From NCBI GenBank assembly GCA_034670405.1, contig JAXDDX010000056.1:2294001-2358000 (forward strand): 64,000 bases of DNA, read 5' to 3'. The notes under the pieces were generated by a model. It was not told the origin of the DNA. It saw only the letters and a list, made by a program, of their open reading frames with translations, and searched no databases. This document shows, piece by piece, positions 48,830 to 60,800 of the stretch. A program made the position numbers and the translations under genes. Source of the stretch: Hoplostethus atlanticus (lineage: Eukaryota > Chordata > Actinopteri > Trachichthyiformes > Trachichthyidae). Within the stretch, counting starts at the first letter, position 1. Each line of letters starts with the position of its first letter.

Positions 48830-51800
48830 TTACTCTTGCTGCTGCTGAGGCGGCCAAATCGCCCACATGAATATGACACTATCGTCAGAACTGTCCTCGA
48901 TTACCAGAGAAAGATGAGTCACCATTGACAACTGGGCCTCTAAAAGGGAAAGGCAAAAGGGAGTAAAAATTGTATGTTATAATCACTTGGTATTGCAGGC
49001 CCCAGAATGCAACACACTTCAAACTCAAATACGGCCAAAGGCGTCAACCTTCAAGTTGTGTGGAATTGAGTGGAACTGTATTGTTCCAGTTGGAAACTTA
49101 GTAATAATAATAATGCCTTTTTAAGTAAAAACTAAGATGTCATGAAAATGAGTATTGGCGTAGTGCATGAGTCAGAAAGCAGGTGTGTTATCATACTAAA
49201 CATTGCAATGGCAGTTGTGTTGAATTTTCAGCTTCTAGAGTCTCACTCTGATGGTACCTATCATGGGTGTGCTGAAGGACCACTAGGAAGCGCTCTTCTT
49301 ATTTATATCCTATTCTTCTTTAATATATCAGATTACTATATATTGCTGCAACAGCCCAGTTTCCCTATAGGGATCATTACATTTTCATCTCATCCAAGGA
49401 AAACATCAGACCGTGGTACCGTGTAATCACTTACCAAGACTGTCATCAGCAGAATGGGACATCTCTTCCTCAAACACATCATCCTTTAAATCCTGGAAAA
49501 TCATCATCAAAATCAGACCCCCAAGTTGTTATATGAACAGTAATGTGAATCTTTGTTCCTAAACAATTTCCATTTCAACTCTTGACTAGATTTGAACATT
49601 TTGGATGGTGTCCACTATGATGAATGGTGATAGTGGCTGGGCAATATGACTGCCAACCAAGTCTTAGTCTGTTTTAGGATTGTTTGGACTCCATTAGTCA
49701 ATCTTCTATGTCTCCATCCATTTGTATGTGGCTCTTAATAAAAGCAAATGGCATCTCTTCATTTTTCAACAGTGAATTCTATTACCGCATTCTGAGTAGA
49801 GGCTGTGTGTTCTGGCTGCTCACTCGCCACCGTTTCAGCGTCACATGCCGGGTCTGGAAGCACAAGGGCATATCAAAGGAAAACAAAACAGCAGGACAAT
49901 ATGGCCTTGATTCACAGTTGTATTAGGAATAGTAGAGCTCTGTGTGATGTACCACTGATTTACTGCAGATCTTTAAAGTTTTTAGATTATATTGAATGCT
50001 ATAGCGCCACCATGGGGACAACTGGCTCCATACTGTCGTGGGTGTCTTTTGGCATTGGACTGGACCTGTGTGCAAAGATTTGTGCATTTTCATGCATGGG
50101 ATGGTAGTTTGGTAAGAAAAAGAAGAATATTAATAATATACAGAAATCCAAGAGGGCCCGGCAGCAATGGAAGTTCAATAGAAAACAACGTAATTAAAGA
50201 GATAAAGCCAGTAATCAAAGGACAAGCCTAACAGCGTTTTGTTGTTGCAACAGTGTAGCCACAGAGCATGGTCCCATACTGTACCTATGCAGACATCTGC
50301 CAAACAGGCCTCCTCGATAGGGCAGGTCACCTCTCCAACCACATTATCCTAAACAGGAATAGGCAGAACATGGACTTGTCAGGGATTAGTAGTTTTGCAG
50401 TTTTGTTTAAGGATTTGGTTTATTGAATTACATTACCGTATTCTGAGAGGGAACAGTGTACGTGGGTGGCTCACTAGCCGCTGTCTCAGTGTCAGCTAGG
50501 AGGGCTGCAGATACAAAGACAGATTAGACACAGTACAACGTTGCCTATGTTTGCAATTCCTTTATCAACTTTGACATGAAGCATTGTTGTGTCAAGGGTC
50601 ACTTTTGGTATGCTAAGAATCAAAGTAATCACAACAAACCAGAATGTTTATCCTCGTGCTGAGCCAGAGTCTCTTCTGCAACCATCAAGTTGTCCTAAAA
50701 TGGAACAGATCATTGATCATTGTGACCTGGAAGCTTCGTCTAATGGTATTGGCACACCTCTATACAAAATACTGCAGTTCCGTTCCATTACCTTGTTGTG
50801 CGTGGGAGCACATGGCACCTCCTCCTGTAGGGCAACATCTCCCTCAACTTCCTCTTCTGTAGGGGCATCTGTGAAGACATTCACAATCCATATTCATATC
50901 ATCAACTTTTACTTTTTCCCACATTTTCAAAAGATTTTTTCCCCAGACCCAAACTGATAAAGTTTGCATCACAAAATCTACCCTATTTGTTTTAAATATT
51001 AACCTAGTAGCTAAGCCTACAGTATTTAATGCAGCCCATCTGGTTTCAAGGAGTTGGGATCTCTGCTGCAACATAACATAGCAGTAGCTTCAGACAGAAT
51101 TATAGTTTTCCAGTCAAACACCCTCAGCTGATTCAGACCCATTTCTACACACAACCCAATTTTGGATCCTGACCAAACTATAAAACGTTAAACCAGATTA
51201 CATGCAACATGGAAAATAATTACTCTACGAGTAATTATTTAGTAGAGTTCTGTGTGCTGTACCACTGATTTACTGCAGATCTTTAAAGTTTTTAGATTAT
51301 ATTGAATGCTATAGCGCCACCATGGGGACAACTGGCTCCATACTGTCATGGGTGTCATTTGGCATTGGACTGGACCTGTGTGCAAAGATTCCTGCATTTT
51401 CATGCATGGGATGTTAGTTTGGTAAGAAAAAGAATATTAATAATATACAGAAATCCAAGAGGGCCCGGCAGCAATGGAAGTTCAATAGAAAACAATTAAA
51501 GAGATAAAGCCAGTAATCAAAGGACAAGCCTAACAGCGTTTTGCTGTTGCAACAGTGTAGCCACAGAGCATGGTCCCATACTGTACCTATGCAGACATCT
51601 GCCAAACAGGCCTCCTCGATAGGGCAGTTCACCTCTCCAACCACATTATCCTAAACAGGAATAGGCAGAACATGGACTTGTCAGGGATTAGTAGTTTTGC
51701 AGTTTTGTTTAAGGATTTGGTTTATTGAATTACATTACCGTATTCTGAGAGGGAACGGTGTACGTGGGTGGCTCACTAGCCGCTGGTTCAGTGACAGCTA

Positions 51801-54800
51801 GGAGGGCTGCAGATACAAAGACAGATTAGACACAGTACAACGTTGCCTATGTTTGCAATTCCTTTATCAACTTTGACACAAAGTATTGTTGTGTCAAGGG
51901 TCACTTTTGGTATGCTAAGAATCAAAGTAATCACAACAAACCAGAATGTTTATCCTCGTGCTGAGCCAGAGTCTCTTCTGCAACCATCAAGTTGTCCTAA
52001 AATGGAACAGATCATTGATCATTGTGACCTGGAAGCTTCGTCTAATGGTATTGGCACACCTCTATACAAAATACTGCAGTTCCGTTCCATTACCTTGTTG
52101 TGCGTGGGAGCACATGGCACCTCCTCCTGTAGGGCAACATCTCCCTCAACTTCCTCTTCTGTAGGGGCATCTGTGAAGACATTCACAATCCATATTCATA
52201 TCATCAACTTTTACTTTTTCCCACATTTTCAAAAGATTTTTTCCCCAGACCCAAACTGATAAAGTTTGCATCACAAAATCTACCCTATTTGTTTTAAATA
52301 TTAACCTAGTAGCTAAGCCTACAGTATTTAATGCAGCCCATCTGGTTTCAAGGAGTTGGGATCTCTGCTGCAACATAACATAGCAGTAGCTTCAGACAGA
52401 ATTATAGTTTTCCAGTCAAACACCCTCAGCTGATTCAGACCCATTTCTACACACAACCCAATTTTGGATCCTGACCAAACTATAAAACGTTAAACCAGAT
52501 TACATGCAACATGGAAAATAATTACTCTACGAGTAATTATTTAGTAGAGTTCTGTGTGCTGTACCACTGATTTACTGCAGATCTTTAAAGTTTTTAGATT
52601 ATATTGAATGCTATAGCGCCACCATGGGGACAACTGGCTCCATACTGTCATGGGTGTCATTTGGCATTGGACTGGACCTGTGTGCAAAGATTCCTGCATT
52701 TTCATGCATGGGATGTTAGTTTGGTAAGAAAAAGAATATTAATAATATACAGAAATCCAAGAGGGCCCGGCAGCAATGGAAGTTCAATAGAAAACAATTA
52801 AAGAGATAAAGCCAGTAATCAAAGGACAAGCCTAACAGCGTTTTGCTGTTGCAACAGTGTAGCCACAGAGCATGGTCCCATACTGTACCTATGCAGACAT
52901 CTGCCAAACAGGCCTCCTCGATAGGGCAGTTCACCTCTCCAACCACATTATCCTAAACAGGAATAGGCAGAACATGGACTTGTCAGGGATTAGTAGTTTT
53001 GCAGTTTTGTTTAAGGATTTGGTTTATTGAATTACATTACCGTATTCTGAGAGGGAACGGTGTACGTGGGTGGCTCACTAGCCGCTGGTTCAGTGACAGC
53101 TAGGAGGGCTGCAGATACAAAGACAGATTAGACACAGTACAACGTTGCCTATGTTTGCAATTCCTTTATCAACTTTGACATGAAGCATTGTTGTGTCAAG
53201 GGTCACTTTTCTATATCAAGATCATGTAGCCACGCCTGAGCCAACTCAAAATGTTAAATCAATAATCTCTGCTGTCAAAAAAATGTTTTTGTTGACATTT
53301 AAACTGAAAAAATATAAATATTGCTTTGAAGGAAAATATGTAAATTCTACTTTTCAGAACTGTAAAGGAAAATAGTCTAACAGGATCTTGGCCGCACAGT
53401 AAAAAAAAAGATAAAAAAAGATAAATATAGTTAGCGCACATGTAAGCATGTACATGTAAGAAAGGGCCTGAAATGTGTTCAGCAATTCAATTTGGTATGC
53501 TAAGAATCAAAGTAATCACAACAAACCAGAATGTTTATCCTCGTGCTGAGCCAGAGTCTCTTCTTCAATCTTCAAGTTGTCCTAAAATGGAACAGAGCAG
53601 TGATTATCGTGACCTGGAAGCTTTGTCTAATGCAGCCCATGTCAATTATGTCTTCAAAGCCAAAACTGACAATACTTAGATTAGTATGTAGATTGGTGTT
53701 ACTGTGTGCAGGGAGCACTCAAAAGTGGTTCTCATACATTGTCAAAATAAATGGTATTGGCACACCTCTATACAAAATACTGCAGTTCCGTTCCATTACC
53801 TTGTTGTGCGTGGGAGCACATGGCACCTCCTCCTGTAGGGCAACATCTCCCTCAACTTCCTCTTCTGTAGGGGCATCTGTGGGGACATTCAGTCACACTC
53901 CATATCCACATCATCAACTGTTACTTTTTTTCCACATTTTCAAAAGATTTTTTTTCCCCAGACCCAAACTGATGTATGCTAATCTGAAAGTTTGCATCAC
54001 AAAATCTACCCTATTTGTTTTAAATATTAACCTAGTAGCTAAGCCTACAGTATTTAATGCAGCCCATCTGGCTTCAAGGAGTTGAGATCTCTGCTGCAAC
54101 ATAACTATACTTTAACTATAAAACGTTAAACCAGATTACATGCAACATGGTCGTATGCTCGTAGAGTAATTATTTAGTAGAGCTCTGTGTGATGTACCAC
54201 TAATTTAATGCAGATCTTTAAACTTTTTAGATTATATTTAATGCTATAGCGCCACCATGGGGACAACTGGCTCCATACTGTCGTGGGTGTCGTTTGGACT
54301 GCACCTGTGTGCAAAGATTTGTGCATTTTCATGCATGGGATGGTAGTTTGGTAAGAAAAAGAATATTAAATCCAAGAGGGCCCGGCAGCAATGGAAGTTC
54401 AATAGAAAACAACTTAATTAAAGAGATAAAGCCAGTAATCAAAGGACAAGCCTAACAGCGTTTTGTTGTTGCAACAGTGTAGCCACAGAGCATGGTCCCA
54501 TACTGTACCTATGCAGACATCTGCCAAACAGGCCTCCTCGATAGGGCAGGTCACCTCTCCAACCACATTATCCTAAACAGGAATAGGCAGAACATGGACT
54601 TGTCAGGGATTAGTAGTTTTGCAGTTTTGTTTAAGGATTTGGTTTATTGAATTACATTACCGTATTCTGAGAGGGAACAGTGTACGTGGGTGGCTCACTA
54701 GTTGCTGGTTCAGTGACAGCTAGGAGGGCTGCAGATACAAAGACAGATTAGACACAGTACAACATTGCCTATGTTTGCAATTCCTTTATCAACTTTGACA

Positions 54801-57800
54801 TGAAGCATTGTTGTGTCAAGGGTCACTTTTTTATATCAAGATCATGTAGCCACGCCTGAGCCAACTCAAAATGTTAAATCAATAATCTCTGCTGGCAAAA
54901 AAAAAATGTTGTTGACATTTAAAACTGAAAAAATATAAATATTGCTTTGAAGGAAAATATGTAAATTCTACTTTTCAGAACTGTAAAGGAAAATAGTCTA
55001 ACAGGATCTTGGCCGCACAGTAAAAAAAAAAAGATAAAAAAAGATAAATATAGTTAGCGCACATGTAAGCATGTACATGTAAGAAAGGGCCTGAAATGTG
55101 TTCAGCAATTCAATTTGGTATGCTAAGAATCAAAGTAATCACAACAAACCAGAATGTTTATCCTCGTGCTGAGCCAGAGTCTCTTCTTCAATCTTCAAGT
55201 TGTCCTAAAATGGAACAGAGCAGTGATTATCGTGACCTGGAAGCTTTGTCTAATGCAGCCCATGTCAATTATGTCTTCAAAGCCAAAACTGACAATACTT
55301 AGATTAGTATGTAGATTGGTGTTACTGTGTGCAGGGAGCACTCAAAAGTGGTTCTCATACATTGTCAAAATAAATGGTATTGGCACACCTCTATACAAAA
55401 TACTGCAGTCCTGTTCCATTACCTGGTTGTGCGTGGGAGCACATGGCACCTCCTCCTGTAGGGCAACATCTCCCTCAACTTCCTCTTCTGTAGGGGCATC
55501 TGTGGGGACATTCAGTCACACTCCATATCCACATAATCAACCGATTCATCAAGATTTTTTTTCCCCAGACCCAAACTGATGTTGTATGCTAATCTGAAAG
55601 TTTGCGTCACAAAATCTACCCTATTTGTTTTAAATATTAACCTAGTAGCTAAGCCTACAGTATTTAATGCAGCCCATCTGGTTTCAAGGAGTTGGGATCG
55701 CTGCTGCAACATAACATAGCAGTAGCTTCAGACAGAATTATAATTTTACAGTCAAAACACCCTCAGCTGTTTCAGACCCATTTCTACACACAACCCAATT
55801 CTGGATCCTGACCAAACTATAAAACGTTAAACCAGATTACATGAAACATGGCAAATAATTACTTCTTGTTGGTTTTGCTATGTGTTGAGCTTTTATGTGG
55901 GTGGAATCACTCACTGATAAATTGCTCTACAGGAAGTGCACAGGAAGACAGTGGTGATTCACTCTGAACCTACAATGTAAGGGAACACACTATTTTAATG
56001 CATGCAAATACAACAAAATCACACAGAATCAACAGGAAAAAGTTATGTCCTTGCAAGTATTTACATTACAATGTGTATTGAAGCAAACATGGAATACAGT
56101 ATTGCAATGCATGTAAATGTAACAAAATGACCATACACAATTGAATGTCTTGTTCAGATCGTTTGTCTTGTGACCAGCATCTTCCTGGGGAGCCTTTAGT
56201 AACCATGATTTTAATTATAGCGCAAACAAATTACATCGTATTTTGCGTAATTACATCCAATTGGGGCCAATATGTATGAACAAATTTAGACAGTCTCCTT
56301 TGATGTAGTATTTTCTACTGCAATGTGTCTGGGCCAACCTGGTCTGCAACCACCGCACACACATAAACTTAAAATCCAGTGGGAAATAGTAAATATCTAT
56401 ACCTTCTAAATGGAAATGTCACTGTCACACAAATTACCATTTTCTCTGCGGTCATAGTGTTAACAGGATCATCTCTTGCAAAGCTGTCTGCAAAAACGGC
56501 GTGTCTTTGCTCATCTGGATCTTTAAATACAAAGCACAAAATACCAAATCAATAAAAAAGGCACTTCATAGTAATTTCATGATACTGCATCCATTGCCAT
56601 CTAATGCCTACCAAGATGGCCTTGTGGTAAAACAACAAATGCTTTAGATAGCCCAAGTAAAATATTTGCACATTTAACTTACCACCCTCAGACTCCATGT
56701 GAGACAAGGCTTTACCATAGTCAGTACTGTCATCATTATCACACTGTGAACAAGCACAAGACAATAATGAATGAACTAAATGAGAACCTACCCTAACGTA
56801 CATTACAGGAAAAAAATGCTGATTCCATTATTTCACTAACCTGCTCAGGCTCTGATAACACTGTCTCAAAGACACTGTCAGGGTTAACAATCATCTCAGT
56901 GTCATAATCAACCAGCACAACCTTGCCGTAAGGGGAAAACATTCAAATTATTGCACAGAATTTACAAAACATACAAGTAGGTCAATGTTGAAAAACATAC
57001 GGCTATAGTTTAGGTTTTGACAACACAATATAGACAGTAATGTAATGTCTATGTAATGTAATTTTGACGAAAACAAGTGATTTTAAAACTAAAATGTACG
57101 CGTAATTGAATACCAATCAATCAGCCGACCTTGTAAGGACATGGGAGGATTTTACTAAATATATTGGCCAATAATCTATTTGAATAATTTGGCAACCCAT
57201 TTTAATCATTGCACAACCCACCTTTGTGTCCCAACCTAGTCTTTGAAAACCACTGGACTAAACATTAATGGAGACTTGGGGTCCCTGCTATTTACCAGAG
57301 TGCAGTCCCTTAATTTCTTCAAGACCCTTGCTTTGCACCAAGACTTGACAGCAGGTGACCAGACCACACAAGTAGAAGCAATGGGGAGATATTCAGCAGC
57401 TCTCAGTAGACCAAACTCTATTAAGAGATAAGATCGGAGAAGATGCATCTTATCAACAATTCATTCCCAGTGTTTAAACAAAACTAAATATTTGCACAAG
57501 CTAGATTAAATCCTGGTTTATTTGAAAATTTGCTGTGTTGAAAATCTGTTTGACATGTACACAATCCTTACAATGATGCTACTCATACTAACCATAATGT
57601 ACTGCATATACTATGTGAAAAATAGTTCAAATTAATTATGTAACTCACCAGCATCGTTCATGTCAAAGTTGTCTTCCACATTGCAGGCATCCAGTTCTTC
57701 AGGCAGAGACTCCAACACAGTAATTGCAGTCTCAGACTCTTCCTCACCAATTTGACAGGGGTCTTCTTGGGTTCCCAACTCATCTGTAGTGGTGGGAGCA

Positions 57801-60800
57801 GACTCTGTACTCTCCAGCACAGCATCAGTAGAGCACTGGAAAATCTTCTCACATATTTTGGTTTGGTTGGCATCTGGAGCCATAGCCTCCCCAAGGTTCT
57901 TGTCAGAGGACAGAGAAGACTTTAAGTCACTCGGACCAACAGTGGTTTCCATCACTGATGCAGCCTCCTTTTCAAAATCTTGGTCAGTTTCCACCACATG
58001 CATGTCAGATCTCAAGGTCAAAGTATCTTGTTCACCATCTTTATCAGGCAGAGGTAACATGAAATGATCTTCGCTGATATCATATGACAAAGGTGTTATG
58101 TCTCCTCCTTCATTGGGCTCTGCTTCAGATATCACAATAGTATCCACTTGGTTGGAAACCATTTCTCTCTGATCCATCTCTTCCTTTTGGGCATCAGCAA
58201 AAGACTCAGCTCTAACAGAACCATCAGAGCAGAGACTACTCGCTAGTTCTGAGGCCTCACCTGCAGCAAGCTCTGTGTGCTGCTCAAAATAAACATCAGT
58301 GTATTTCTCCTCTTTGTGGTCTCTCTGAAACTGAATGATAGAAACAGCAGCATCCATTTCTTGAATTATGGGATACTCTGGTTCCTCTGATGGGTGAGCT
58401 TCAGGCACTGCGGTCTCTTTCATTGTTGAATCACAAGGCAGCGATGGTGTTTTGTATGAAGGGGACTGTCCAGTGGCATCAAGTTTGTTTTCACTTGTGA
58501 AGCTCTTCCAGTGAACTTTCACTGTCTCATTTATCACTTGGCCTTCACATTCTATCTGGACGAAGCATTTGATCTTGCCACTTTCTCCTCTTGTTGCTCT
58601 AAGAACAGTCAACTGTAATAACTTGTCTATTATGAGCTCCGATAACTTATCCATGGCACCATCGTCCCAGGAGCCATGTAACGCATCAAAGCCTTCAAGC
58701 TCACATAGAAATGCCTGTGGGGGAGTTTCAATCAGTTCAAGTGGCATTTCTCTCACGTCCCTCACATTGACTTGGGCCTTGTTTCCATAGTCCACAAAGA
58801 GAATGGACAGTATGTCTCCATCTTTGCTGATGACTTCTGCACGATACCACAGCTCATCATCTGTATAAAGAGCAATGCATGGGCTCCCAGGGGAGAGAGA
58901 GGTTGCATCAACAGGCTTGTGCGGTGCTGCATTCCCTACTTCTGAGACAATTAGTGTGACCTGATCAAGTTCTTCTGAGTTGGCAGACTGACACCAAAAG
59001 GACTGAGCACCATCTATGGTTGCGACGTAAGCCTCCAACTGTTGTCCCTCTATGAAGTCAAGTTTGAGATGACACAGAGGCCAGGAGTTCAATCTAGATT
59101 TCTTAGGTGACATCTGACTGCTGGTGGAGGTCTGGTCAGGCTTTTCCTTCACTTGTTCAAGTTTCTCCGAAATGACTTCAGAAAAAGCAGTTGGACCTCT
59201 AGTAGGTACTTTACACATGACTTTCACACCACGGTCTTCAAGGCTGACTTCCCACACAGATCCTGATCGTCTGATAAACCGGCACTTCAGTTCCTTGTCT
59301 CCATTACCAATGTCTTTTTTGAAAGTTGACACAACTTCTGGATCCAGCACTAACTCTTCTCCAAGAGCTGCAGCTTCACTCAGCATACAGTGTGTGCTGT
59401 ATGTGGGAAATTGCAAGAAGGGTTGGTCGAGTCTGCACATCTTAGAAATGGATATCATTGCTGTATTTCCAAAGTCAACAAACTCAACAAGGGCCATTGT
59501 GTTTCCATGGATTTCTCTTACAACTGCACGGTACCATGAGGAATCCTCTGGGAACTCTGCCTGAACAAGATTACCTGGATGCACATCTTTAATGTCAATG
59601 GTTTTAGTTGTTGACTGACAATCATTGAGTTTTTCCACAATGGAGAATAAGTCATCCTCCTCCCTGACAAATTGCACAAAGAAACTCAGGGGGCTGTTGC
59701 AGTGCGAGACAAAGACATCTGCTTCCATACCTGATGTTATGGACTTTGAGGGCAGGTCTGCTAGTTTAGGGAGAGCTTTAATCTCAGGTTCTGTGGGCAT
59801 GTAGCCTTTCTTCTGAGATTCTTTGTCGGATGATTTGGATGTGATGAACTGTTTGGGGTCAGTGGGAAAATTTTGTTTTATTGGTGTGGTATGAGACTCA
59901 TCTCTCATACTACTTGGTGTCCCATCAGATGAGTGCCTTTGATGTGGTGGTCTGTACAGCTTTAATGTGGGAGCTTTGACCTTCTGACTGTTTTCACTAA
60001 CAGCCTTTTCACGTAAAGGCTTTGGAGCAGACCACAGATTAGCTTTGGAAGATTTTTTCTCATCTTCCATTGGACACACTGGTTTAAGGGTAGACCACTG
60101 GTTTGTCTTTGGGGTTTGTGCATAATCTTCGATTTCTGTAGCTTGTTTTGGGACGGTCTTAGGAGTCTTTTGTTCATGATTTGCAGAGACCACGCGTTCT
60201 CTCCTATCCTCATACACAACCTGCTCTTCTCTCTGCATTTCAACGTGAAACTTCTTCTTGATCTTGGAATTGAGTTGAGTTTTGCCATTATACAGCTCAA
60301 CCAGCAGTTTACCACCCGGTTCTTTGGCCACTACTAGCGCTCTGAATGCATGTTCTGTCGCATTACTCTCAAACCAACTGTTTACATCCCTTGGAACATT
60401 GGCTGGGACATCAGAGAGACTACATTCAACAGCTTGCACAGGCACGGACATGATGTCACTAGCCTCCCTGGGAACTGGAAGCAAGTCAGACTTGTCCACT
60501 TCAAGCGTGTCACCATAATCCACAAAGTGAACCAGGATTGATGGCTGTGTGGCCTTGATCTGTCCCCTGTACCAGTGCCCATCAGTGTATTTTGCGAAGC
60601 ACACAGTTCCAAAGATTGTTGGGAGCTTTGCCTTCTTAAGCTGATGACACAGAGTGCTTAATTTCATTGTGAGATCATTCAACACATCAGCTTTCCTCTC
60701 AAGCTGGCAGAAGAACTGATGAACATCGTTCACACATGTCACTGTGACCATTTCTTCTGTTCCTGTTTTGATGTTGTGTGTTGAATAGCAGTACGAGTCC

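Larger units (their letters stand above)
49931..55880 (-). repeat. Tandem array of a four-exon tdrd6 cassette, four copies
   Basis: Each unit carries, in transcription order, exon C (77 bases, '..APTEEEVEGDVALQEEVP..'), D (55, 'DN..EETLAQHEDKHS'), A (68, '..SEPPTYTVPSQNT') and B (64, 'DNVVGEVTCPIEEACLADV'). C/D/A/B positions are: copy 1 55499-55423, 55204-55150, 54728-54661, 54572-54509; copy 2 53876-53800, 53581-53527, 53108-53041, 52952-52889; copy 3 52170-52094, 51996-51942, 51806-51739, 51650-51587; copy 4 50868-50792, 50694-50640, 50504-50437, 50348-50285. Unit starts recur at 49931, 51241, 52543 and 54176. Exon sizes are identical in every copy, all keep splice sites, and none has a stop. 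Confidence 0.93.

Noticed and set aside
49931..55880. Regular direct repeats reminiscent of a CRISPR-like array
   Set aside because: The units are over 1 kb with eukaryotic splice sites and coding exons; there are no short palindromic repeats with unique spacers.
57400..57448. Upstream part of the minus frame containing 'CVVWSPAVKSWCKARVL'
   Set aside because: Only 57399-57296 is exon; the preceding codons lie before the acceptor.
57632..57648. End of the giant tdrd6 frame ('ELHN' and stop)
   Set aside because: This is read-through into the intron. A strong donor after 57649 and in-phase exon 57399-57296 show that the protein continues.
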